This document shows positions 1-6,694 of a DNA stretch of 38,594 bases, one piece after another. The DNA is from JBOGTC01 sp050692055 (GTDB lineage Bacteria > Chloroflexota > Limnocylindria > QHBO01): positions 1 to 38,594 of the forward strand of contig JBOGTC010000092.1 of the NCBI GenBank assembly GCA_050692055.1, written 5' to 3'. The notes under the pieces were generated by a model that searched no databases, was not told where the DNA came from, and saw only the letters and a program-made list of their open reading frames with translations. A program made the translations under genes and the position numbers. Every line of letters starts with the position of its first letter. Positions within the stretch are counted from its first letter, which is position 1.

Positions 1-2
1 GC

Positions 3-974
3 TCATGGGCAGACCTCCATCCGGTGCAGATCGAAGCTCGATGCATTGCCCTCGACCGATAGCGTGATCGACGCCGCGCCGGCGTTCGCTCCATCGCTCA
101 GCCAGGTATCACCTTCGCGACGCAGGCCGCTCTCGTCGAGGTCGTGGCTGAAGGTCACGTTGCCCTCTTCGACCGTGATGGCCAGCTCGGCGTCCTCGGC
201 CGCACACAGCTCGATGGAACCCGCGTTGGCCGCGATGCTGCCGCCCAGCCGTGTCGAGGCATCGGCCTGGATGGAAACCGATCCGGCGTTGACCTCGATC
301 GACACGCCGCTCGCCTCCGCGCCGCCGAGCAGGATGGCGACCTCGCCGGCGCTGGCGTTCAGCTCGAGCTGCGCGAGTCGTGCCCCCGACAGGTCGAGCT
401 CGCTGGTGGCGGCGTTGGCGTCGACCTCCAGCTCGAGCGTCACATCCGCGGGAAGCACGAGCTCCCACTCCTCGCGGTCGCCGCCGAAGCCGAAGGGACC
501 GCCGCCGTCCGCATCTATGTCCAGGGACGACCCGTCGGCCGAGACATCCGGCGCCGGGCCGCCGGAGCGGCGCGCGTCGAGCGTCCAGCCCTGCCCGGTG
601 CCGGTCGCCACCGAGAGATCGCCGCAATGGAAGTCGAGGCTGACCTGCGCGATCAGGGCGTCGAACGCGCCATCCCGGGCGACCGACTCCTTGAGGGTCT
701 CGTCGCCGCAATCGCCGAATCGGAACCCGCTGCCGCCGAGGACGCCGCCGGCGAAGACGCCGATGACGAGCGCGGCTGCCACTGTTCCCAGCAGCGCGAA
801 CGGCGTGCGCGAGACGAGCATGGCAACGCCGATGCCGATCAGGATCAGCGGCCACCACTGCCACACGTCGCGCAGCAGCTCCCGCGGCAGCAGGCCGGCC
901 TGGATCGCCAGCGCGACAGCGCCGGCGGTGATGAGCGCCAGTCCCCAGAACAGCAGGTCGTTGTTGACGCGCAT
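3..974 (-). CDS. Membrane-anchored DUF protein with repetitive beta-rich C-terminal domain
   Basis: This is a 323-residue protein. The N-terminus holds two or three hydrophobic segments (about residues 7-30 and 40-78, including WQWWPLILIGIGVAML), the pattern of the LiaI/LiaF-type transmembrane region (DUF5668-like). The rest, about residues 90-323, is a Gly/Ala/Ser/Asp-rich stretch of short strands with repeated units such as ELNASAGEVAILLGG and EVNAGSVSIQA, as in DUF4097-like adhesin beta-helices. The inferred role is an envelope-stress or surface sensor; the partner is unknown. The ATG at 974 is preceded by GGAGGACCG at moderate spacing. The stop codon lies at bases 3-5, so the gene is complete. 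The domain assignment is by pattern only. Confidence 0.75.
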   Translation of the reverse strand: MRVNNDLLFWGLALITAGAVALAIQAGLLPRELLRDVWQWWPLILIGIGVAMLVSRTPFALLGTVAAALVIGVFAGGVLGGSGFRFGDCGDETLKESVARDGAFDALIAQVSLDFHCGDLSVATGTGQGWTLDARRSGGPAPDVSADGSSLDIDADGGGPFGFGGDREEWELVLPADVTLELEVDANAATSELDLSGARLAQLELNASAGEVAILLGGAEASGVSIEVNAGSVSIQADASTRLGGSIAANAGSIELCAAEDAELAITVEEGNVTFSHDLDESGLRREGDTWLSDGANAGAASITLSVEGNASSFDLHRMEVCP

Positions 975-1041
975 GCGGGATGCTCGGTCCTCCGTGTTCG
1001 CGCCATTCTACGAAGCGCGCCCTGCGTGCCGGCCGGCCGCC

Positions 1042-1055
1042 GAGCGCACCTTGAC
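1042..1055. repeat. Left copy of 14-bp target-site duplication
   Basis: GAGCGCACCTTGAC lies directly outside the left terminal inverted repeat. An identical copy in the same orientation lies directly outside the right one (2255-2268). A perfect direct repeat at both outer borders of an inverted-repeat unit is the footprint of transposition. Confidence 0.85.
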
Positions 1056-1090
1056 GGGGTAGTAGATAGAGCCGGTCAAAGTTGCCGGTC
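1056..1090 (+). repeat. Left terminal inverted repeat
   Basis: Read inward this is GGGGTAGTAGATAGA followed by the complement of GACCGGCAACTTTGACC. It pairs with 2220-2254 over 35 bp with three mismatches (two adjacent at the GG/TT step, one A/C). Similarity stops at the inner border. Confidence 0.85.
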
Positions 1091-1116
1091 GAGAGGGGGT
1101 CGCTACGATAGGTCCT

Positions 1117-1437
1117 GTGGACAACTATCGGGCGTCCTCACCACGGGGGATTGTTGAGATACGGCGCGGGCCGGCTTGTCCGGACCCGGTGGGCTTCTTT
1201 GTCTACGTGCGCGGCACTTTGGTTGCGCGTTACCGTGGCCTGAAGCTAGCGACCGCCAGTTATCGTCAGCTGATGGCGGAGCACGGCCCCCCTCGACAGC
1301 GAGATAAGCCCGATGTTGATCGGCGGCGGGAGGCGCTGACCAGCGAAATCGCCGCTTCCTACTTCTGGTCATACCATCCCGCCAAGGCTGCAGGCGGAGT
1401 TGACGGCCGACTGTCGAAGAGGAAGAAGCGATCCTAG
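1117..1437 (+). CDS. Hypothetical protein inside the mobile element
   Basis: This is a 106-residue ORF starting with GTG, 27 bp inside the left terminal repeat. I do not recognise it. The middle part (GFFVYVRGTLVARYRGL) looks like a folded beta-rich segment. The C-terminus is basic and ends in KRKKRS. There is no membrane segment or clear catalytic motif. The GAGAGGGGG run at 1091-1099 is too far away for a normal ribosome site, so the start is uncertain. A second reading frame at 1404-1514, overlapping its end, encodes a protein-like stretch (EEEEAILDALRSVEPYFQLRW) and ends at a stop. This gene may therefore be a frameshifted remnant of a longer protein. Confidence 0.45.
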   Translation: MDNYRASSPRGIVEIRRGPACPDPVGFFVYVRGTLVARYRGLKLATASYRQLMAEHGPPRQRDKPDVDRRREALTSEIAASYFWSYHPAKAAGGVDGRLSKRKKRS

Positions 1438-1582
1438 ACGCACTCCGCTCGGTTGAGCCCTATTTCCAGCTGCGCTGGCCGGCGGAGTCGGTTTCGTCCG
1501 TCATCAGCACTTGAGACGGCAAGACTCATGATGGGCGCGATCGCCTGCTGTCGTAACTCGGTGCCACTCTGGACTGGATGCG

Positions 1583-1840
1583 TTATTTGGTGGCTGCCTC
1601 CGGATCTCGCCGGGTGCGCGAAGGCCGCATTGACTTGCGTGAATCGCGCTTGAGGCGTTGCTCCACCGTCGCCTGCACCTCCTCCTCTTCAGCGAGTTTC
1701 GCGGCGATTCGCTTGATCTCCGGGAGTAACAGCTCCGGAATGCTCCTGTAGCGACCTACATACCGAGCCGCCTCCAGGACATCTTCGATGTCCGGAGGCA
1801 CCCGAATGTTGATCTGTTTCGTTCGCGGTCTGCGCGCCAC
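1583..1840 (-). CDS. Ribbon-helix-helix (antitoxin-like) DNA-binding protein
   Basis: From GTG 1840 the product has 85 residues. The opening TKQINIRVPPDIEDVLEAAR has the layout of a ribbon-helix-helix strand and first helix, followed by a second helix around IPELLLPEIKRIAAKL and a charged tail (AEEEEVQATVEQRLKRDSR). Antitoxins and plasmid regulators of this fold bind operators as dimers. The open frame extends upstream to 2014, but that part is arginine/proline-rich, overlaps the divergent methyltransferase fragment and looks like antisense. The minus-strand CATACT box is followed by 7 bases and then the GTG, so the message may be leaderless. No toxin gene is evident beside it. Confidence 0.6.
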   Translation of the reverse strand: MARRPRTKQINIRVPPDIEDVLEAARYVGRYRSIPELLLPEIKRIAAKLAEEEEVQATVEQRLKRDSRKSMRPSRTRRDPEAATK

Positions 1841-1881
1841 GCAGACAAGTATGCTACAATCTACGCTATAGCACACACGGC
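1841..1881. promoter_or_regulatory. Divergent promoter region between the RHH gene and the methyltransferase fragment
   Basis: This 41-bp A/T-richer stretch has TACAAT at 1855-1860 as a plus-strand -10 candidate, and CATACT on the minus strand 7 bases before the GTG of the RHH gene. A ribbon-helix-helix protein commonly represses its own promoter, so an operator here is plausible, but no clear palindrome is visible. Confidence 0.35.
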
Positions 1882-2202
1882 TTGGAGCACGAGTTGGGAA
1901 CGTCCTGGAGCGGATCGACCGCGACGGCCACCTGGAGGTTAGTATCTGGCGATGCGCGCCAAGCGCTGAAGGAGCTGCCCGGTCAATCGGTGGATTGTGT
2001 CGTAACCAGCCCACCGTACTTCTGGCAGCGCGACTACCAGGTGGACGGTCAGATTTCGTCCGAGCTTCACGTGAGCGAGCGGCGATCAGAACTGGCGGTC
2101 GAAGTAGTCAAGGAACTGCTCGACTACTGGGGGATGCGGCTCGCGCCACAAGCGATCGAGGCGCAGCTCAATGCGGCGCGAGCGAGCATCCGAGAGGATT
2201 GA
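1882..2202 (+). pseudogene. Truncated N4/N6 DNA methyltransferase (amino-terminal fragment)
   Basis: Residues about 20-58 match the beginning of beta-class DNA-amino methyltransferases: a GDARQALKELPGQSVDCVV stretch, then the catalytic TSPPYF motif IV and RDYQVDGQI, the usual continuation of the family. After VDGQI the similarity stops. The frame continues into an unrelated 50-residue tail rich in Glu/Ala (SERRSELAVEVVKELLDYW), which I do not recognise and which could be a separate small gene starting at an internal GTG near 2071. The S-adenosylmethionine-binding FxGxG motif and target-recognition region are absent, so the fragment should be inactive. It starts at TTG 1882 and lies wholly inside the mobile element. 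Confidence 0.65.
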
Positions 2203-2219
2203 CCAACGGGCGCCCGCCG

Positions 2220-2254
2220 GACCGGCAACTTTGACCTTCTCTATCTCCTACCCC
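2220..2254 (-). repeat. Right terminal inverted repeat
   Basis: It begins GACCGGCAACTTTGACC and ends CTACCCC. It is the inverted partner of 1056-1090 (32/35 identical). The stop codon of the last plus-strand ORF of the element is 18 bp before it. Confidence 0.85.
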
Positions 2255-2268
2255 GAGCGCACCTTGAC
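2255..2268. repeat. Right copy of 14-bp target-site duplication
   Basis: GAGCGCACCTTGAC is identical to 1042-1055 and directly abuts the right terminal repeat. If the last C of the element is counted the duplication is 15 bp, but the symmetrical terminal repeats favour 14. Confidence 0.85.
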
Positions 2269-2637
2269 AGCAACCAGGCCCCGGCCGTAGACTCCCGCCG
2301 CGGCCACCATGCGACCTTTGTCGCGCGCGGCTGCCCGGCGATTCAAACCACCAGCGAGGACCGATTCGAAGGCAATGGATCTCATCATCCGCGCCCTCAT
2401 CGCGCGCAAGGCGTCGCCCACCGGCAGCGCCGACGACGGGAGATCTGTGCCCTGGCCGAGGTAGCCAATGGCGGCGAAGCCGCCTGACGCAAGACCGCCA
2501 GCCGTGGGCCAGATCGGGTCCACGGTTTTTGTTTGCCCCTCGGGGCAATCCACGAGCCGCGGACCGATGACACGGGCCGCGGCTCACGTTGTGTCCGGCC
2601 ACCGCGATCAAGACGCATACGCAGGAAGACGACAGAC
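2269..2637. other. Intergenic region without a convincing gene
   Basis: This is 369 bp between the mobile element and the ABC ATPase gene. It contains a compact hairpin TTGCCCCTCGGGGCAA (about 2535-2550) preceded, not followed, by a T-run, so it is not a plus-strand terminator. A minus-strand open frame (2248-2553, GTG start) crosses it and ends inside the right terminal repeat. Its codon use is mixed and its product unrecognised. The ATPase promoter must lie here, but no strong box stands out. Confidence 0.5.
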
Positions 2638-3558
2638 ATGACCGGCATCCTTGATCAACAGAAGAGCGAAAGGCTCAGGCCGCTCGGGCCGATGCCCGCG
2701 GGGGCGCCGGCGCGCACGCCCGTGCGTCGGGTCGGGCCGCCGCCGGTGGACGAGATGCCGGCGTTGGAGATCGAGCACGCCACGAAGCGATTCGTGGTCG
2801 GCCGCAAGCGCAAGGCGATCCTGGCCGTGAACGACGTGAGCATGCGCATCCGGCGCGGCGAGATCTACGGGATCCTCGGCGCGAACGGTTCGGGCAAGAG
2901 CACGCTGATCCGCCTGGTCAGCACGCTGCTGACGATCGACGCGGGACGGATCGACGTCTTCGGCCACGACGTGGCCCGGGACGAGATGGCGGTGAAGCGC
3001 CTGATCAACCGCGTGAGCGTCGACGCTGCCTTCTTCAAGAAGCTGTCGCCGCACGAGAACCTGGCCTACGCGGCCCGGCTCTACGGCATGGATCCCAAGC
3101 AGGCGCGGGCGGACGCGACTCGGATCCTGGCGCGGCTGGGCATCGGTGAGAAGCGGCTGAACCGGCCGCTCGAGCAGATGAGCCGCGGCATGCAGCAGAA
3201 GGTCGCCATCGCGCGGGCGCTGCTGACGAGCCCAACGGTGCTGCTGCTCGACGAGCCGACGACGGGCCTCGACCCGCGGTCGAAGCTCGACGTGCAGTCC
3301 TTCATCGAGGAGGTGCGCGACACGCATGACGCGACGATCCTGCTGACCACGCACGACCTCGCCGAAGCCGAGCGGCTGTGTGACCGGATCGCGCTGATCA
3401 ACGACGGACGGATCGTGGCCGAGGACACGCCGGCGGGGCTGATAACGATGGTGGCGGAGCTCCACGACAAGGAGCCCACGCTCGAGAGCGTCTTCATGAC
3501 CTTCACCGGCAAGAGCCTGGACGACGACATCAGCGAAGACGACGAACAAGACGACTGA
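2638..3558 (+). CDS. ABC-2 type exporter, ATP-binding subunit
   Basis: This 306-residue ATPase energises the permease at 3837. A 40-residue Pro/Arg-rich leader precedes the nucleotide-binding domain (ALEIEHATKRF). Walker A is GANGSGKST, the signature is MSRGMQQK (a common variant of LSGGQ in drug and polysaccharide exporters), Walker B is VLLLDEPTTGLD, and the H-loop is TTHDLAEAE. The C-terminus is an acidic tail (SLDDDISEDDEQDD). The ATG at 2638 follows AGGAAG by about 11 bases; an upstream in-frame start at 2533 adds only low-complexity sequence. The family is DrrA/NatA-like. The substrate cannot be told. It is the first gene of a five-gene plus-strand operon ending in two acetyltransferases. 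Confidence 0.9.
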   Translation: MTGILDQQKSERLRPLGPMPAGAPARTPVRRVGPPPVDEMPALEIEHATKRFVVGRKRKAILAVNDVSMRIRRGEIYGILGANGSGKSTLIRLVSTLLTIDAGRIDVFGHDVARDEMAVKRLINRVSVDAAFFKKLSPHENLAYAARLYGMDPKQARADATRILARLGIGEKRLNRPLEQMSRGMQQKVAIARALLTSPTVLLLDEPTTGLDPRSKLDVQSFIEEVRDTHDATILLTTHDLAEAERLCDRIALINDGRIVAEDTPAGLITMVAELHDKEPTLESVFMTFTGKSLDDDISEDDEQDD

Positions 3559-3584
3559 AGACCAATGAGAGGAGGTGATGAATC

Positions 3585-3782
3585 GTGCACAGCATGCTGA
3601 GCACCGGAGTGCTGCTCGTGCTCGGCCATGAGCGCGAGATGCGCCTGCGCCGCACGAGCCTCCAGGTGAGCGAGCATCGGCAGCCACGCCGCGTGGTGCG
3701 GCGCTGGATCGGCCGCCAGATGGTGCGCTTCGGCACCCGCCTGGCCGGCGAGCCGACGATGCGCCCGGCCCGTGCCCGCTGA
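3585..3782 (+). CDS. Small basic hypothetical protein within the ABC operon
   Basis: This is a 65-residue ORF starting GTG 3585, nine bases after a near-perfect ribosome site AGGAGG (3570-3575). The first 13 residues are hydrophobic (MHSMLSTGVLLVL); the remainder is strongly basic with an RRVVRRWIGRQMVRF stretch suggesting an amphipathic helix. It sits 26 bp after the ATPase gene and 54 bp before the permease gene, so it is probably co-transcribed and may be an accessory peptide of the transporter. I find no family. An ATG frame beginning at 3576 encodes only 17 codons and is the less likely reading. Confidence 0.5.
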   Translation: MHSMLSTGVLLVLGHEREMRLRRTSLQVSEHRQPRRVVRRWIGRQMVRFGTRLAGEPTMRPARAR

Positions 3783-3836
3783 CGAAGCGGGCCGGGTCAG
3801 GCCCATCGGTCCATTGAGGAAGAAAGAGACGAACCG

Positions 3837-4637
3837 ATGACGATCGCGACGCGCGAGCTGAGGGCGAGCTACGCCTTCATCGAGCGGAACTTCAACCTGA
3901 CGAAGCGCTACTGGGGCTGGGAGGTGGCGTGGCTGGTCTACTCCATCGCCGGGGCGCTGGCCGTGTCCTTCATCGGCGTCGACCAGGGGAGCGGCGTCCT
4001 CCTCCAGACGCTGGTGATCGGCACGATCTTCTGGAACTTCCTGTCCATCGTCTTTGGCTTCATCGGCGAGACTGTGACCTGGGAGCGCTGGGAGGGCACC
4101 CTGGAGTACACCTTCATGGCGCCCGTCCGACGCTATACCCAGCTCGTCGGGTCGACGCTGTTCGCCGTGGCCTACGCGCTGATCCAGATGCTCATCATCC
4201 TGGGCGTGATGGTCCTCTTCTTCGACCTCGAGTTCACGGGGGGCAACTTCGTGACGGCAGGCGTCTTCATCCTGCTCGGCTCGGTGAGCTTCATCGGGGT
4301 CGGGATGATGGCTGCCATCCTGCCGCTGCTCTACGTGGAGCGCGGCGACCAGATGGTCTTCGTCATCCAGTCGGTGATCCTGCTCTTCAGTGGGGTCTAC
4401 TACTCGACTGACGTGCTGCCCGAGTGGATGCAGTTCGTGTCCCAGTTCTCCCCCGGCACGTACGTGCTCGAGGGCGTCCGAGAGGGGCTGATCAGGGGTA
4501 CGCCCATCACCGAGCTGTTCCACAACGTGTGGCCGTTGGTCGTCGCGGGTATCGTGCTCATCCCGCTGGGCGTGTACGTCTTCGGCGTCGCCGAGCGCTA
4601 TGCCAAGCGGACCGGGAAGCTCAAGCGAGTCGGCTGA
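3837..4637 (+). CDS. ABC-2 type exporter, permease subunit
   Basis: This 266-residue integral membrane protein has about six transmembrane segments. The first starts near WEVAWLVYSIAGALAVSFIG; later ones include LIQMLIILGVMVLFF, FILLGSVSFIGVGMMAAILPLL, MVFVIQSVILLFSGVYY and VVAGIVLIPLGVYVFGV. The conserved ABC-2 region LFSGVYYSTDVLPEWMQ, with the following PGTYVLEGVREGL, is present. It works with the ATPase at 2638. The ATG is preceded by GAGGAAGAAAGAGA. Daunorubicin-type or lipid exporters share this architecture. The substrate is unknown. Confidence 0.88.
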   Translation: MTIATRELRASYAFIERNFNLTKRYWGWEVAWLVYSIAGALAVSFIGVDQGSGVLLQTLVIGTIFWNFLSIVFGFIGETVTWERWEGTLEYTFMAPVRRYTQLVGSTLFAVAYALIQMLIILGVMVLFFDLEFTGGNFVTAGVFILLGSVSFIGVGMMAAILPLLYVERGDQMVFVIQSVILLFSGVYYSTDVLPEWMQFVSQFSPGTYVLEGVREGLIRGTPITELFHNVWPLVVAGIVLIPLGVYVFGVAERYAKRTGKLKRVG

Positions 4638-4652
4638 TAGGAAGCAAATGAC

Positions 4653-5672
4653 ATGACACAGACCGATGCGGCCGCTGGCGCGGCCGAGATCCCGGGCCTC
4701 GTCCTGCGGCCGTACGCCGGCGAGTCCGACCTTCCGGAGATGGTCCGGATCCAGAATGCCGAGTGGGAGGCCGATGGCCTCGACTACCGCGAGACGGTGG
4801 CTGAGCAAGTCGCCTGGTTCGGCCATCCGTCCGAGCAGTTCGATCCGGCGCGCGACGTCACGATTGCCGAGGTGGACGGCCGGATGGTCGGCCACGCCCG
4901 GCGTGACTGGGTCGACGCGACCGACGGCGTGCGCGAGTATCGCGGCCGCGGTGCGGTAGATCCGGCGTGGCGCCGTCGCGGCATCGGCCGCGCGCTGGCC
5001 GGGGACGGGGAGCGCCAGGCGATGAACCTCGCCGCGGCGCACGAGAGCGATCGGCCCAGAGTGCTGGGCGTCTTCACCGAGGGCCGCAACGCGGGAGCGA
5101 ACGCGCTGGCGGCGGGCTTGGGCTACCAGCCGGTGCGCTGGTTCTTCGACATGGAGCGGCCCGGGATCGATCGCGACCTGCCCGCCACCCAGCCGTTGCC
5201 CGAGGGCATCGACGTGCGCCCGGTCGCCGAAGACCACCTGCGCGCCATCTGGCAGGCGGACATCGAGGCCTTCCGCGACCACTGGGGCGGCCACGACGAG
5301 TCGGAGGAGGCCTTTCTGCGCCACCGGGACTCGCCTGACTTCGATCCGTCGCTGTGGGTCGTGGCCTGGGACGGCGACGAGGTGGTCGCCGGTTCGCTCA
5401 ACACGATCTACCCGCACGAGAACGAGGCCACCGGCCGGCGCCGCGGCTGGCTCGACAGCGTCTTCACCCGTCGCGCCTGGCGCAGGCGCGGGATCGCGGG
5501 CGGCCTGATCGCGCGGTCGCTCCACGTCCTCGCCGAGCGCGGCATGAACACCGCGGCGCTGGGCGTGGACGCCGACAACCCATCCGGCGCCCTGCGCCTG
5601 TACGAGTCGTACGGATTCGGGACCACGGAGCGCGGCGCGGCCTGGCGCAAGCCCATGCAGGAAACCACATGA
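4653..5672 (+). CDS. Double-domain GNAT N-acetyltransferase
   Basis: This 339-residue protein is made of two GNAT folds. Each carries an acetyl-CoA binding pyrophosphate loop: WRRRGIGRAL near residue 106 and WRRRGIAGGL near residue 276, the latter followed by the typical ALGVDADNPSGALRLYESYGF end of the domain. It has no membrane segment, so it should be cytosolic. The ATG lies 15 bp after the permease stop and follows AGGAAG. The stop overlaps the next start as ATGA, so the two acetyltransferases are translationally coupled. Being encoded with an exporter suggests modification of an antibiotic-like or self-made compound, but the acceptor is unknown. Confidence 0.88.
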   Translation: MTQTDAAAGAAEIPGLVLRPYAGESDLPEMVRIQNAEWEADGLDYRETVAEQVAWFGHPSEQFDPARDVTIAEVDGRMVGHARRDWVDATDGVREYRGRGAVDPAWRRRGIGRALAGDGERQAMNLAAAHESDRPRVLGVFTEGRNAGANALAAGLGYQPVRWFFDMERPGIDRDLPATQPLPEGIDVRPVAEDHLRAIWQADIEAFRDHWGGHDESEEAFLRHRDSPDFDPSLWVVAWDGDEVVAGSLNTIYPHENEATGRRRGWLDSVFTRRAWRRRGIAGGLIARSLHVLAERGMNTAALGVDADNPSGALRLYESYGFGTTERGAAWRKPMQETT

Positions 5673-6688
5673 CGACTCGAGCTGACGCCGGCCTGCCGAT
5701 TCGGCTGGACGGCGCCCCCGACATGCCCGGCCTTCGCTTCCGGCACTACCGCGGGAAGGTCGATCTCCCCGCCATGCTGCGCGTCTACAGCGCCGCCCAC
5801 GCGGCCGACGGGCTCGAGGACGTGTCGACGCTCGAGGAGTTCACGCTGAACTACTCGACGCTTGTCAACTGCGATCCGGAGCGCGACATCGTGCTGGCCG
5901 AGGTCGAGGGCGAGCTCGGCGCCTACGCGCGCGTCTTCTGGACCGATCTGGTGGAGGGCGGGCGCTCGTACGAGTGCTTCGGGTTCATCGATCCGCGCTG
6001 GCGGCGCCGAGGGATCGGCACGGCCATGCATCGGCACAACGAGGCGCGTCTGCGGGAGATCGCGGCCGGGCATCCGGATGTCTCGCCGAAGTGGCTCGCG
6101 TCGGAGAGCATCGACGCCGACCCCGGCAACGCGGCGCTCCTCCGCGGCGCCGGGTACGAGCCGGTGCGCTACTTCTACGACATGGTCGCGCCCGCGCTCG
6201 ACCGGCTCGAGCCGCCGCCGATGCCGGACGGCATCGAGGTGCGCCCGGCGTCACGGGACCAGTACCGCACCATCTGGGAGGCCAACGTCGAGGCCTTCCG
6301 TGACCATTGGGGCGAGACGGAGCCGACCGAGACGGACCGGAAGCGATTCGAGGCCGATCCGGACAACACCGACCCGCGCTTCTGGCGCATCGGCTGGGAT
6401 GGCGACCAGGTTGCCGGCGTCGTGATCACCACGGTCCCCGAGGAGGAGAACGAGAAGCACGGTAGGGCCCGGGTCTGGGTGGAGGACGTATCGGTGCGCC
6501 GTGCCTGGCGGCGCCGCGGCCTCGCTCGCGCGCTCCTGGCTCGTTCCATGGTCGCGGCCCGCGACGAGGGCTTCACCTCGGCCGGACTGGGCGTCGACAC
6601 CGCCAACCCGACCGGGGCGCTGGGACTCTACGAGTCGCTCGGCTTTGCGCCGGAGCGGTCGTTCACGGCGTACCGGAAGCCGCTGTAG
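5669..6688 (+). CDS. Double-domain GNAT N-acetyltransferase (tandem paralogue)
   Basis: This 339-residue paralogue of the preceding gene has the same length and layout. The opening PGLRFRHYRGKVDLPAM parallels PGLVLRPYAGESDLPEM there. The acetyl-CoA loops are WRRRGIGTAM and WRRRGLARALLARS, and the C-terminal ends both read LGVD..NP.GAL.LYES.GF. The open frame extends upstream to 5354, but the ATG at 5669 overlapping the previous stop (ATGA) is the natural start. The two genes look like an old tandem duplication that has diverged. It ends 6 bp from the convergent mannosyltransferase gene, with no room for a terminator. Confidence 0.88.
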   Translation: MTTRADAGLPIRLDGAPDMPGLRFRHYRGKVDLPAMLRVYSAAHAADGLEDVSTLEEFTLNYSTLVNCDPERDIVLAEVEGELGAYARVFWTDLVEGGRSYECFGFIDPRWRRRGIGTAMHRHNEARLREIAAGHPDVSPKWLASESIDADPGNAALLRGAGYEPVRYFYDMVAPALDRLEPPPMPDGIEVRPASRDQYRTIWEANVEAFRDHWGETEPTETDRKRFEADPDNTDPRFWRIGWDGDQVAGVVITTVPEEENEKHGRARVWVEDVSVRRAWRRRGLARALLARSMVAARDEGFTSAGLGVDTANPTGALGLYESLGFAPERSFTAYRKPL

Positions 6689-6694
6689 CATCAG

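Larger units (their letters stand above)
1056..2254. mobile_element. 1.2-kb non-autonomous transposon-like element with 35-bp TIRs and 14-bp TSD
   Basis: The element is 1199 bp long. Its ends are 35-bp inverted repeats matching at 32 of 35 positions, with outer tips GGGG/CCCC, and it is flanked by the perfect 14-bp direct repeat GAGCGCACCTTGAC. Inside are a GTG-started 106-residue ORF, a ribbon-helix-helix gene on the minus strand and a truncated DNA methyltransferase fragment on the plus strand. No ORF resembles a transposase, so movement would need an enzyme supplied elsewhere. Codons inside use A/T at third positions more often than the flanking genes, consistent with transfer. The duplication is long for an insertion sequence. 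The family is unknown to me. Confidence 0.8.

Noticed and set aside
1453..1653. 66-codon plus-strand ORF inside the mobile element
   Set aside because: No family features, overlaps the 3' end of the RHH gene on the other strand, and lacks a ribosome site.
1056..2254. Calling the element a casposon or an active IS
   Set aside because: No cas1, polymerase or transposase gene is present; only the length of the target duplication resembles casposons.
2535..2550. Hairpin TTGCCCCTCGGGGCAA as a terminator
   Set aside because: The T-run precedes the stem on the plus strand and is an A-run on the minus strand, so neither direction gives an intrinsic terminator.
3081..5525. 814-codon open frame on the minus strand
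   Set aside because: It runs antisense to the ABC permease and GNAT genes, with Arg/His/Pro-rich composition and no motif.
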